Below the pieces are notes generated by a model. That model was not told where the DNA came from and ran no database searches. It saw only the letters and a program-made list of their open reading frames with translations. Positions 36,544 through 45,350 of a stretch of 64,000 bases of DNA are shown in pieces. The stretch is from Staphylococcus succinus (GTDB lineage Bacteria > Bacillota > Bacilli > Staphylococcales > Staphylococcaceae): the NCBI RefSeq assembly GCF_029024945.1, contig NZ_CP118976.1, forward strand, positions 2,418,001 through 2,482,000, read 5' to 3'. A program made the position numbers and the translations under genes. Within the stretch, counting starts at the first letter, position 1. Every line of letters starts with the position of its first letter.

Positions 36544-37872
36544 CTATATGAACTGAACGACAAAAATCAGAACTATAACTATTGGCAAAACAAACTTGAT
36601 TAAATAATACCATGGCATAAATAACTTAAATTTATCTTTACCAAAATGCGCTTTCAAATCTTTTTTGTTTAATAACTGTCCTACTACCAACGTTGTGCCT
36701 AAAGCACCCAAAGGCATTAATATATTAGAAACTAAAAAGTCCATATTATCAAAAATTGTACCGGCTCCAAATTGTATACCGCTCAAACTACCGAACGATA
36801 ATGTCGCTGGTATACTAATAATAAATACTAGAACGCTAGCACAAAATGCAACAGGTTTTCGTTTAGCATTATCATTCTTAGTGAAATTCGACACATTTAA
36901 CTCTAATAGTGAAATTGAAGATGTCAGTGCTGCAAACAAGAATAATATTAAAAAGATTAAATAAAACCCTGAACCAAAGGCCATTTGATCAAATACTTTT
37001 GGCAATACTTTAAATAACAACCCTGGACCTTCTGTCGGTTTATAGCCGAAAGCAGTGATTGCTGGAAATATCGCTAAGCCTGCTAAAATAGAAACTAATA
37101 TATTCATAGCTACTATAGAAACGGCTGAGGTCTTAATTGTCATTTCCTTAGAGGCATAACTTGCATAAGTAATCATACCCGTAGTACCTAATGATAATGT
37201 GAAAAAGGATTGTCCTAATGCAAATAATATACCTTGCATGGAAATATCTTCTAAACGAGGTTGTAATATATATTTTAGCCCTTCCATAGAACCATCAAGT
37301 GTGAGTGATTTAATAACTATGACAATTAAAAAGATGAATAGCAATGGCATCATAAATTTAGAGGCTTTTTCTAACCCTTTTTCTACACCCATCATCACAA
37401 TAATCATCGTTAATAATATAAAAACACCTTGCCCTATTATTGTTAAAAATGGATTGCCAATAATTGCTTCAAATTGTATATTTCCTAGTTTATTATCACT
37501 AAACGTTACTATTTGTAACGCTACATTAAATATATATATGATAATCCATCCACCAATAACACTGTAAAAACCAAATAGTACAAATACTGCTAAATTACCA
37601 TTCCATCCAATAATATTGAGCCATTTTTTCTTTGTTAATTTTTCATATATTTTTGTTGTATAAGTCTTCCCCATTTTACCTACAGTAAATTCCATCATAA
37701 GCAACGGCAAACCAACAAATATCGTAAATACTAAAAACATTAATAAAAATGCGCCACCACCATATATACCTGCCATATATGGAAATTTCCACATAGCGCC
37801 TAGTCCTATTGCAGAGCCTGCACTTGCTAAAATAAAGCCGGTCGACGACTTCCATTGTGATTGTTTATTCAT
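36544..37872 (-). CDS. Neurotransmitter:sodium symporter (NSS/SNF) family transporter
   Basis: A 442-residue sodium-dependent symporter of the LeuT fold with about 11 membrane segments. The N-terminus has the family signature SSTGFILASAGSAIGLGAMWKFPYMAGIYGGGAF, which includes the unwound TM1 substrate site. Further core segments are FSLGTTGMITYASYASK and LTSSISLLELNV. Bacterial members carry amino acids; the substrate here cannot be read from sequence. A sigma-A promoter (37938-37966) lies 66 nt upstream. It is a single-gene unit between the PSM-like peptide and brnQ. Confidence 0.9.
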   Translation of the reverse strand: MNKQSQWKSSTGFILASAGSAIGLGAMWKFPYMAGIYGGGAFLLMFLVFTIFVGLPLLMMEFTVGKMGKTYTTKIYEKLTKKKWLNIIGWNGNLAVFVLFGFYSVIGGWIIIYIFNVALQIVTFSDNKLGNIQFEAIIGNPFLTIIGQGVFILLTMIIVMMGVEKGLEKASKFMMPLLFIFLIVIVIKSLTLDGSMEGLKYILQPRLEDISMQGILFALGQSFFTLSLGTTGMITYASYASKEMTIKTSAVSIVAMNILVSILAGLAIFPAITAFGYKPTEGPGLLFKVLPKVFDQMAFGSGFYLIFLILFLFAALTSSISLLELNVSNFTKNDNAKRKPVAFCASVLVFIISIPATLSFGSLSGIQFGAGTIFDNMDFLVSNILMPLGALGTTLVVGQLLNKKDLKAHFGKDKFKLFMPWYYLIKFVLPIVIVLIFVVQFI

Positions 37873-37937
37873 AACGTTACATCCTTTATATTTTGCAAAA
37901 CTTTATTGCGTTAAAGCGTTTGTGTGAGATAGCATAT

Positions 37938-37966
37938 ACTATACCATTTTTCGCACTTGCACTCAA
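37938..37966 (-). promoter_or_regulatory. Promoter of the sodium symporter
   Basis: Minus strand TTGAGT (37961-37966), 17 nt, TATAGT (37938-37943). Confidence 0.7.
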
Positions 37967-38079
37967 TAGTAATTTCAAGATATGTTCTACAGCAATAAAA
38001 TTTCCTTCAAAATAGGTACTGTTAAGTTAAATTGTATATTCTGTGTCAATTCATAAAACACAATACTTTCAATATTATA

Positions 38080-38094
38080 AATTGTCAGAAATTT
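38080..38094. promoter_or_regulatory. Candidate CodY box upstream of brnQ
   Basis: AATTGTCAGAAATTT matches AATTTTCWGAAAATT at 13 of 15 positions, about 80 nt before the brnQ start. Branched-chain amino acids are CodY effectors and brnQ genes are known CodY targets, so the site fits. Confidence 0.6.
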
Positions 38095-38173
38095 TATTGA
38101 ATTAGGTTGTATTCTATGTTAAAGTTGCTTGTGTTTTGTGCAAGTAAATCTCCTTGAAATTGAGGTATATGAA

Positions 38174-39478
38174 ATGAATAGACTCGTATTAATATCTGGT
38201 CTCATGCTCTTCTCATTTTTCTTTGGAGCAGGTAACTTAATATTCCCACCAATGTTAGGTTATACAGCTCAAGAAAATATGTGGATTTCTATGACTGGAT
38301 TCGCTATAACTGGCATCTTATTGCCATATATTACAGTCGTTGTCGTAGCCTATATGAACGGCGGCGTCGAAAGTATTGGGAACAAAGTTCATCCTATTTT
38401 TGGAACAATATTTGCTATTTGTATATATTTATCTATCGGTGCATTATATGGTATCCCTCGAGCTGCTAATGTTGCTTACGAAATCGGGACAAATCATATT
38501 TTACCAGTACACAATCATTTAACATTACTTATTTTCTCTATTATCTTTTTCATTATTGTTTATTTTATCGCTTTATATCCAAGCCGTATTATAGATAACT
38601 TAGGAAAATATTTAACACCAATTTTAATTATTATCATAGCCGTTTTATGTATTCTTGTAATTATTAATCCTGATGGATCTATTGGTCATGCCAATGGAGA
38701 ATACGCCAAGACACCTATTGTCTCTGGTATATTGCAAGGCTATTTCACAATGGATTTAGTCGCTGCTTTAGCATTCTCAGTAGTAATAGTACAAATGTTT
38801 AAGCTCAGTGGTGTAAATGATCATAAGACACTTGTGAAAAATGTTATCAAGTCTGGATTTATTTCCGCTATCTTATTACTTATCATTTATTTTGCTTTAG
38901 CATATGTAGGCGCCACAACAAGTCATGCAGGGCTACAAGATGGTACAGGTATTTTGACTTATAATGCCTTACGCGTATTCGGACCAGTTGGTAACTTAAT
39001 ATTTGGCGTAATCGTTATACTTGCGTGTTTAACAACATGTGTAGGTCTTGTAAATGCGTGCGCGGCTTTTGCTATGAAAAAATTGCCGAAGATATCTTAT
39101 AAGATGTTCGTTCTTATCTTTTCTTTGCTCGGCTTCTTAGTTTCAATATTAGGTCTAGACCTAATATTACAAATCGCCGAACCATTATTAACGTTTATTT
39201 ATCCAACTTCTATTGTTTTGGTCATTATTTCGTTGATTAGTATCTTTATTCCCTTTGAACTGAAATACGCATTTATCATACCAACGATAGTAACTTTAAT
39301 AATTTCAATATTACAGATATTTAATGATTTCAACTTATTTACGCTTTTAGTACATCTGTACCAAGCCTTGCCATTAGCTAATATACAACTTGCTTGGCTT
39401 CTGCCATTCATTGTATTACTACTACTCGGTTTAGTCATAGATTTTTCCATTAAAAATCATAATAAAACTACACCATAA
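38174..39478 (+). CDS. brnQ: Branched-chain amino acid transport system II carrier protein
   Basis: A sodium-coupled carrier for leucine, isoleucine and valine with about 12 membrane segments. The start ATG at 38174 (MNRLVLISGLMLFSFFFGAGNLIFPPMLG) has GAGG eight bases upstream and gives 434 residues, the family norm; a frame beginning at 38129 adds 15 unlikely residues. Motifs include FGAGNLIFPP, the GIPRAANVAYE segment and LACLTTCVGLVNACA. A CodY-like box lies upstream and a terminator downstream. Staphylococci usually have several brnQ paralogues; which one this is cannot be told. Confidence 0.94.
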   Translation: MNRLVLISGLMLFSFFFGAGNLIFPPMLGYTAQENMWISMTGFAITGILLPYITVVVVAYMNGGVESIGNKVHPIFGTIFAICIYLSIGALYGIPRAANVAYEIGTNHILPVHNHLTLLIFSIIFFIIVYFIALYPSRIIDNLGKYLTPILIIIIAVLCILVIINPDGSIGHANGEYAKTPIVSGILQGYFTMDLVAALAFSVVIVQMFKLSGVNDHKTLVKNVIKSGFISAILLLIIYFALAYVGATTSHAGLQDGTGILTYNALRVFGPVGNLIFGVIVILACLTTCVGLVNACAAFAMKKLPKISYKMFVLIFSLLGFLVSILGLDLILQIAEPLLTFIYPTSIVLVIISLISIFIPFELKYAFIIPTIVTLIISILQIFNDFNLFTLLVHLYQALPLANIQLAWLLPFIVLLLLGLVIDFSIKNHNKTTP

Positions 39479-39485
39479 AATAAAA

Positions 39486-39524
39486 AAGTCCAACGAAGCT
39501 TAAATGCTTGGTTGGACTTTTTCG
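39486..39524 (+). terminator. Terminator after brnQ
   Basis: AAAGTCCAAC and GTTGGACTTT form a ten-bp stem with a partly paired loop (gaagc/gcttg), followed by TTT. Confidence 0.8.
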
Positions 39525-39696
39525 TCTACTTCCTATTATTAATATTATTAAACAAATACCTATTAACATGTTTTATATTATATAAATTTGCTATGATGAA
39601 CATAATCAATATTATTTAATATTGAAGTATTATTATGTATCAAACCTGACCTGAGCACATTGCAATTTCAAAATTTTATTGTAGGAGAAATGATAA

Positions 39697-40068
39697 ATGA
39701 GCCAATTTAACGACTTTTTACAATCTTTTGAGAATGATAAACATAAAGAAATTATGACAGACGTCTTAAAATGGGTTGTAGAAACATTTCCTGAACTTGA
39801 AACAACTATTAAATGGAATCAACCCATGTTTACACACCACGGCACTTTTATCATCGCATTCAGTAAATCCAAGCAACATTTTTCAATTGCCCCTGAAGCT
39901 AAATGTTTGAATGCATTTAATGAGCGTATCAATGTCGCGGGTTATTCACAAACCAATAATTTATTTCGTATAAAGTGGACACAAGAAATCGACTTCAATC
40001 TTCTTAAAGACATGATTCATTACAATATTGAAGACAAGGTAAACTGTACTACTTTTTGGAGATCTTAA
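39697..40068 (+). CDS. DUF1801 / YdhG-family protein, frataxin-like iron chaperone
   Basis: A 123-residue single-domain protein of the DUF1801/YdhG group. The Bacillus member (YdhG, Fra) acts as an intracellular iron chaperone for iron-sulfur and haem assembly. The core LETTIKWNQPMFTHHGTFIIAFSKSKQHFSIAP at about 34-66 is typical, with the WNQPMF motif followed by a hydrophobic strand and the HFS segment. The ATG has AGGAG nine bases upstream. It is monocistronic with a terminator just after. Role in this organism is by family. Confidence 0.75.
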   Translation: MSQFNDFLQSFENDKHKEIMTDVLKWVVETFPELETTIKWNQPMFTHHGTFIIAFSKSKQHFSIAPEAKCLNAFNERINVAGYSQTNNLFRIKWTQEIDFNLLKDMIHYNIEDKVNCTTFWRS

Positions 40069-40080
40069 TTATTAATAAAA

Positions 40081-40118
40081 AAGCTGTGACAACGTCTCGA
40101 AATGTTGTCACAGCTTTA
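40081..40118. terminator. Terminator between convergent genes
   Basis: AAGCTGTGACAAC and GTTGTCACAGCTT form a 13-bp stem flanked by A and T runs. It lies between the YdhG-family gene (plus) and the esterase (minus). Confidence 0.85.
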
Positions 40119-40150
40119 CAGTTCAACCTGCAAAAACCTTAGTTTAAATA

Positions 40151-40891
40151 TTATTCATAATCTTCAAAAAAGGCTATGATATCTTGTTCAACTTCAATAT
40201 GACCTTCACCATAGGTCATCAAATGTTTGCATAACTTATATCCTTGAATCTCTTTTTGTTCATGTGAAATATGTTCATATATGTATTGCGCACTTGTTTC
40301 ATATGACGCATCATCTTGTTCACCGTATTTTATCGTAATAGGTGCACTAATTTGGTTAACCTTTGACATGATATCTTCTACCATTAGCTGGAACTTGTTT
40401 AATTCAGGAGTATAGTCTTCAATTTGGTTTAGTTGATTAGTTATTTCCTGTTGCTCTAACCCAATTAAATCCCCCATACGCTGCCCATAATATTTTAATC
40501 TATCAGCAAGCCCAGCGTCGTCTTTTCTATACGGTGTGGACATGATTGCAACTGAATCAATCGGTTTGTGCTCTGCTAATTTCAATGCTAATAATCCACC
40601 TAAAGATAGACCACAGACACTAATTTTCGAATATCCTTTTTCTACTAAAAACTGATACCCCTCTAATACGTCTTGCCACCATTGATCTGTATCATAAGTC
40701 ATAAGCGCTTCAAGCATTAACCCATGACCTTTGTATGAAGGCACGTAGCACGTAAATCCTGCAGTGTTTAATTGAGTTGCCAATAGCTTCATATCACGTA
40801 CAGTACCTGTGAATGAATGTAATAATAATATAGCATGTTCTGATTGGTTGCTTTCCAAAAATATTGGACTTGGTGCTTTAACTTTGATCAT
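40151..40891 (-). CDS. Alpha/beta-hydrolase, Est30-type carboxylesterase
   Basis: A 246-residue alpha/beta hydrolase similar in layout to the Geobacillus Est30 carboxylesterase. HSFTG at about 26-30 supplies the oxyanion hole. The nucleophile elbow GLSLGG has its Ser at about residue 96. An acidic residue lies in KYGEQDDASY (about 190), and the catalytic His is in YGEGHIEVEQ near the C-terminus. The segment DQWWQDVLEGYQFL is shared with that family. The natural substrate is unknown; short acyl esters are likely. It is not next to secG or rnr, the usual place for the staphylococcal est gene, so it may be a second paralogue. Confidence 0.8.
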   Translation of the reverse strand: MIKVKAPSPIFLESNQSEHAILLLHSFTGTVRDMKLLATQLNTAGFTCYVPSYKGHGLMLEALMTYDTDQWWQDVLEGYQFLVEKGYSKISVCGLSLGGLLALKLAEHKPIDSVAIMSTPYRKDDAGLADRLKYYGQRMGDLIGLEQQEITNQLNQIEDYTPELNKFQLMVEDIMSKVNQISAPITIKYGEQDDASYETSAQYIYEHISHEQKEIQGYKLCKHLMTYGEGHIEVEQDIIAFFEDYE

Positions 40892-41009
40892 TAATTGTCA
40901 CTCCAAAATTCAAATTCATTACTCATTCTAATAGATATCAAAGAAACATACAAAATCCTATAGTTAACAACTGACTTTAATACTTTTTAACTAAGTCATT
41001 AACAATTAA

Positions 41010-41042
41010 AATGAAGTTACCTATAATGGCAACTTCATTTTA
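41010..41042 (-). terminator. Terminator of the orphan gene at 41040
   Basis: AAAATGAAGTT and AACTTCATTTT form an 11-bp stem that overlaps the stop codon region. A moderately T-rich tail follows on the minus strand. Confidence 0.6.
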
Positions 41043-41579
41043 ATTATATTGCTTTTTATCAAAAAATTGTAACTCATAGACAGATTTTTCATCATAAGTA
41101 TTAAAACTATCTATTTTTCCATTAAGATGTAGTTCTTGTGTTTTTCTACTAACGTTATGTTTATAAGTGATTTTCACGTTTAAATCTGATTGATATCCGT
41201 TATTTTGAATGGTATTTTCTATTTCAGTAAATACATCTTTATTTATAGGAAGTAAATAACCTTCTTTACTTGGTAAAATGTTTACATATTTTTCTTGTAG
41301 TACATCCTCCGAGCCAATGTATATTTCAATTTTTATATTCTTAGCTGCCCCGCCACCCAAGTTATATAATTTCATATAATCTTGTTCAGATTCACTATCA
41401 ATACCTGTATTTTTCAACTGTAATTGATTATGGTCACGCGTAATCAATATTTGATTAAAACTAAGCGCTGGCAGAAAGCTAATCTTCATTTGATACAATT
41501 GGATACTTACAGACACAAAATAAAATAGCGCCATGATAAATGTTCCCAGTGAACCGATTGCCGATATAATATTTATCAT
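41040..41579 (-). CDS. Hypothetical membrane-anchored protein
   Basis: I place the start at 41579 (MINIISAIGSLGTFIMALFYF), where GGAGGTG lies seven bases upstream; a frame from 41657 lacks such a site. The 179-residue product has one N-terminal membrane helix (about 5-25). The remaining 150 residues are mostly beta-strand-like with Asn/Lys-rich turns (LQLKNTGIDSESEQDYMKLYNLGGGAAKNIKIEIYIG). I recognise no family. The fold resembles small proteins that carry an Ig-like domain behind a single membrane anchor, but that is a guess. The flanks are very AT-rich, which suggests an accessory insertion. Confidence 0.6.
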   Translation of the reverse strand: MINIISAIGSLGTFIMALFYFVSVSIQLYQMKISFLPALSFNQILITRDHNQLQLKNTGIDSESEQDYMKLYNLGGGAAKNIKIEIYIGSEDVLQEKYVNILPSKEGYLLPINKDVFTEIENTIQNNGYQSDLNVKITYKHNVSRKTQELHLNGKIDSFNTYDEKSVYELQFFDKKQYN

Positions 41580-41867
41580 AATTTTACACCTCCAATATTT
41601 TAATTTATAAGGAAAGATATGTAGTGTAACATATAATCTATTGTTAAAATATAGCAATCACCTTTTCAAAAACAACTTATCAAATTCAATGATAAGCATT
41701 CACATAAATATACTACTAATTAATTTTATAACATGCATCCTTTTTTATGAAGTGTTTTTAAAAACAAAAATTTACTTAAAGTTATTATATATTTAATTTA
41801 TAATAACTCAAATTATATGATATTATAAAATGTATAAATTACTTTTTAAAATTAAGAGGAGTCCTAT

Positions 41868-42605
41868 ATGATAATCAAAAATGAATACACACAGCGTTTT
41901 ACTAAATTGAATATATGTATCATTACGCTCTTACTCTCATTCTTTTACCTGTTTATGTCCTCTTTCAAACCTATTTATGCTGCAGATACCTATGCTTCTA
42001 TGTCAGAATTAATGGAAAATACCGAAGAGGGCTCCGACTGGATTATCTCAACGGATGAAACATATAGCGCAAACATTATTGCTGCCATACACGGAGGTAG
42101 TATTGAAGCTGGTACTACTGAGCTGTCAAAGATAATTGCTGACGATGGCAATTATAATTACTATAGTTTCGAAGGTATTCGCTCAGTTAATAATTCCGAA
42201 TTACATGTAACTTCAACTCATTACGACGAACCTATTATTGAAAATATGCAAGCTCAAATGTCAAATTCTGTAATGATACACGGTGCTGGCGGGAATGAAC
42301 CTGCTGTTTACCTTGGAGGCAGTGATGATACATTACGTGAAGCTATCAAAGAACAATTAGAACGTAGAAACTTTAATGTGGCACCAACGCCAAGCTATCT
42401 ACAAGGCACATCATCTCAAAATATTGCAAATAGAAATGCCAAAGGGGCTGGAGTTCAATTAGAGTTAACAACTGCTCTACGCCAATCATTTTTTATTAAT
42501 GGCAACCTCTCAAGTTACTCCCGAAATGATCCAAGTAATTGGAGTGATCAAATGTATGCATTTGCTAGCGCTGTAGATGCTGCTCTACAAGAAGTAAACT
42601 CATAA
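41868..42605 (+). CDS. Secreted poly-gamma-glutamate hydrolase family protein
   Basis: A 245-residue secreted protein with a long signal peptide (1 to about 38, ending IYA-AD). The mature part matches the poly-gamma-glutamate hydrolase family (PghP of Bacillus phages, YmaC-like, DUF867): AAIHGGSIEAGTTEL at 72-86, the segment SELHVTSTHYDEP at 110-122, VMIHGAGG at 136-142 and GVQLELT at about 195. Members are zinc-dependent and cut gamma-linked polyglutamate. Function is therefore predicted cleavage of gamma-PGA capsule, its own or that of others. AGAGGAG precedes the ATG. It is alone in an AT-rich stretch, a likely acquired gene. Confidence 0.8.
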   Translation: MIIKNEYTQRFTKLNICIITLLLSFFYLFMSSFKPIYAADTYASMSELMENTEEGSDWIISTDETYSANIIAAIHGGSIEAGTTELSKIIADDGNYNYYSFEGIRSVNNSELHVTSTHYDEPIIENMQAQMSNSVMIHGAGGNEPAVYLGGSDDTLREAIKEQLERRNFNVAPTPSYLQGTSSQNIANRNAKGAGVQLELTTALRQSFFINGNLSSYSRNDPSNWSDQMYAFASAVDAALQEVNS

Positions 42606-42756
42606 ACATATCTAAGTATATAAAATCATTTCTTTTTAATTTTTGTAATATTCACACAAATTAGTGTATAAATTTCATCAATTTCAACAAATATTCGCTT
42701 TCTGTAATAAGGTATAATATATTATGACGTAATTTATAGAAAATGAGGTAATAAAA

Positions 42757-43977
42757 ATGGATGCATTGAAAATTAATAAGCGCTTAATTATGACACCTGG
42801 CCCTGTAAGCGTGGACCCCCGCGTTTCTCAGGCTATGTCTAACTCTATTTTAGGTCAATTTGATTATGAATTTGTAGATATTATGAATCAAACAATGGCA
42901 CTTATTCGCCAGTCATTTTTGACACAAAACAAATGGTCATTTCCTATTGATGGCACAAGTCGTGCTGGTTTAGAAGCAGTCATTGCAAGTATCGTGAAAC
43001 CAGGAGATGATGTGCTCGTACCAATTATTGGTCGCTTCGGTTACTTGTTTACAGAACTTGTAACACGCGCTGGCGGAGTTGTACATAATATAAAAAAACC
43101 AATGGGAGAAGTTTTTGATCAAGATGAAATCATAGAAGCTTTAGATCGCATTAATCCAAAAGTTCTTGCAATCGTACACGGTGAAACATCTACTGGTCGT
43201 TTACAGCCTATTGATAAAATTGGCCACGCTTGTAAAACTCGTGGTATTTTTTCAGTTGTAGATGCTGTAGCTACATATCAAGGCATGGTCATCCCTGTTG
43301 ATGATTGGGAATTAGATGCCGTAATCGGTGGTGCTCAAAAGTGTTTATCTATCCCTTCTGGTATCACCCCTATTACATTCAATGATAGATTTAGCGAAGA
43401 AATCAACCGTCGTAAACGTGTAGAACTCGGTATACGCTCTAATGAAATCACTGAACAAGATGATTTCATCAGAAGTAACTATTTAGATTTAACTCAGTTA
43501 CAAGACTATTGGAGCCCTAAACGTTTAAATCATCACACTGAATCTACTACATCAATTTACGCTTTATATACCGGTTTAAAATTAGCACTCGCAGAAGGTA
43601 TTGAAAATCGTGCCCATCGCCATAGCTATCATCAAGAAGGGTTAAAGTTAGCCTTAAAAGCATTAGGCCTTGAAATTTTTGGCGACGAATCTAATGAAAT
43701 GAAAATGGTTATTTGCGTGAAAATACCACAAGGTGTAGATGACAATGCTTTTAGATTAGGATTACTCAAAAACTATGGTATCGAAATTGCAGGTTCTTTC
43801 GGCGAATTACAAGGAAAAATTTGGCGAATTGGAATCATGGGTTACGCCATAGAGAAGCAAAACATTTTAACTTTCTTATCTGCTTTTTCAATTTATCTCG
43901 CATATCAAGGCGTAGATAACCTTAACCTAGAACAAGCTGTAAGCACTTTGCTCAAATATTATGAAACAAGCGAATAA
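42757..43977 (+). CDS. pucG: Alanine/serine-glyoxylate aminotransferase family, probable (S)-ureidoglycine-glyoxylate transaminase
   Basis: A 406-residue class V, PLP-dependent aminotransferase. The N-terminus MTPGPVSVDPRV and the PLP lysine in GGAQKCLSIPSG (Lys195) are typical, with the pyridine-binding Asp169 in FSVVDAVA. It resembles PucG of Bacillus, which moves the amino group of ureidoglycine to glyoxylate, giving oxalurate and glycine. Its place next to the allantoin region supports this over a plain alanine-glyoxylate role. No ureidoglycolate lyase is present to make glyoxylate, so the acceptor may come from elsewhere or be another keto acid. A TATAAT (42714-42719) lies upstream without a good -35, hinting at an activator. 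A terminator follows. Confidence 0.82.
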   Translation: MDALKINKRLIMTPGPVSVDPRVSQAMSNSILGQFDYEFVDIMNQTMALIRQSFLTQNKWSFPIDGTSRAGLEAVIASIVKPGDDVLVPIIGRFGYLFTELVTRAGGVVHNIKKPMGEVFDQDEIIEALDRINPKVLAIVHGETSTGRLQPIDKIGHACKTRGIFSVVDAVATYQGMVIPVDDWELDAVIGGAQKCLSIPSGITPITFNDRFSEEINRRKRVELGIRSNEITEQDDFIRSNYLDLTQLQDYWSPKRLNHHTESTTSIYALYTGLKLALAEGIENRAHRHSYHQEGLKLALKALGLEIFGDESNEMKMVICVKIPQGVDDNAFRLGLLKNYGIEIAGSFGELQGKIWRIGIMGYAIEKQNILTFLSAFSIYLAYQGVDNLNLEQAVSTLLKYYETSE

Positions 43978-43990
43978 TCTCCATACACAA

Positions 43991-44024
43991 AAAAGCAGCC
44001 GTTGACTCATAGCGGCTGCTTTTT
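43991..44024 (+). terminator. Terminator after pucG
   Basis: AAAAGCAGCCG and CGGCTGCTTTT form an 11-bp stem followed by further T. Confidence 0.88.
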
Positions 44025-44043
44025 ATTTTTAAATAAGATGTAG

Positions 44044-45255
44044 TTAATTATCTTCAATCACGTTTTGTTTCGAGGCAGGATAACCAAAGATAAAGAATAG
44101 TATAGACATTATAATTAAAGCTATAATACCTGAAACCCAATTTCCTGTAGCATCATGTAGATAACCAATCAAGAATGGGCCGATAGCTGCTATTAAATAA
44201 CCCACTGATTGCCCAAAACCAGACAATGCAATACTACCTTCACTCGTGCGCGCACGTATAGAAAAAAACGTCATACATAAGCTGAAGCATGCCCCCATCG
44301 CCAATCCAGCAATAATAATACCTACTACAAGCAATACGAGTGATTGAGTAAAGAATAAACTAAACCCTAGTAAAAATAAAATCGTGATAATCACTATTAA
44401 AATACGTTGGTCTTTCAACTTAGATGCGATAATTGGAAATGTGAACGTCATTGGCACTTGGGAAAATTGATTTAACATTAGTAAATAGCCAGCAGTTGAT
44501 GGATCTAATCCTCTATCAACGAGTATTGATGGCACCCATGCCACAACGGTATAAAATATCATTGACTGAAAACCCATTGTCAAAGCAACCATCCATGCTA
44601 ATTTTGATTTTACAATACTCACCTTTTTAGTTTTCTTTGCCTGATATTGAGTGGCAGTAGCTTTCTCCATTTCAGTACCTTTACGCGCTTTGGGCAACCA
44701 AAGTATAATGGCAATTACTGCAAGAATAATCCAAAATGCTAAAGATAGTCTAAAACCTATTGGCGTTATTTCTGAAAGGGGGAAACTTAATCCACCTCCT
44801 AATCCAGCAGTAAAGTTCATCGTCCCACTATAAATACCTGTAGCTAATCCGATCTGCATTGGAAAATACCATTTAACATAACTCGGTAGCATAACGTTAC
44901 CAAATGCAATAGCGACACCGAGTAATATTGTCCCAATCAAAAACACATTAAAATCTCCAGCTACTCTTAAATATAAAGCTATAATTAACAGTATAGTAGA
45001 ATATAATATCGTTCGAGACATTGTTAAACGAGATGTGACCTTTGATACCAGCGGAGAGACAATAGCAAAAATAATTAGCGGTATAGTAGTTAGAATGCCA
45101 GCAATACTATTATTAATATCCATGACTTGTTTAATTTCATCTACTACTGGACCCACTGAAGTAAGTGGTGCACGTAAAGTAGAAGCAATGAATATAATAG
45201 CTAATACCACGCCCCAATTTTCTTTAATTCTATGTATACGAACCGGTTCTGTCAT
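44044..45255 (-). CDS. MFS transporter, CynX/NimT family
   Basis: A 403-residue major facilitator with 12 predicted membrane segments. The start resembles the cyanate/2-nitroimidazole group (ASTLRAPLTSVGPVVDEIKQ and the NNSIAGILTTIPLIIFAIVSPL loop). Substrate is unknown. Placement directly downstream of the all operon on the same strand suggests it moves an intermediate or waste product such as oxamate, or ureides. However, a hairpin (45298-45333) separates it from the carbamate kinase gene. No catalytic or substrate motif tells more. Confidence 0.82.
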   Translation of the reverse strand: MTEPVRIHRIKENWGVVLAIIFIASTLRAPLTSVGPVVDEIKQVMDINNSIAGILTTIPLIIFAIVSPLVSKVTSRLTMSRTILYSTILLIIALYLRVAGDFNVFLIGTILLGVAIAFGNVMLPSYVKWYFPMQIGLATGIYSGTMNFTAGLGGGLSFPLSEITPIGFRLSLAFWIILAVIAIILWLPKARKGTEMEKATATQYQAKKTKKVSIVKSKLAWMVALTMGFQSMIFYTVVAWVPSILVDRGLDPSTAGYLLMLNQFSQVPMTFTFPIIASKLKDQRILIVIITILFLLGFSLFFTQSLVLLVVGIIIAGLAMGACFSLCMTFFSIRARTSEGSIALSGFGQSVGYLIAAIGPFLIGYLHDATGNWVSGIIALIIMSILFFIFGYPASKQNVIEDN

Positions 45256-45297
45256 CTTATACCACCTTTCTTTTTCATCTTTAGTTATAATAATAGA

Positions 45298-45333
45298 ACG
45301 AATCGATCAAACATATCTTATTTGAACGATTCG
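45298..45333 (-). terminator. Hairpin between carbamate kinase and MFS gene
   Basis: Arms ACGAATCG and CGATTCGT, with inner TCAAA/TTTGA pairing, then a T-containing but broken tail on the minus strand. It may be a weak or partial terminator that lowers MFS expression. Confidence 0.5.
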
Positions 45334-45350
45334 TATATAAACAATTCTCT

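Noticed and set aside
36665..37567. Plus-strand frames of 99 and 122 codons
   Set aside because: They are antisense to the sodium symporter, with Asn/Lys/Ile-rich composition typical of shadow frames.
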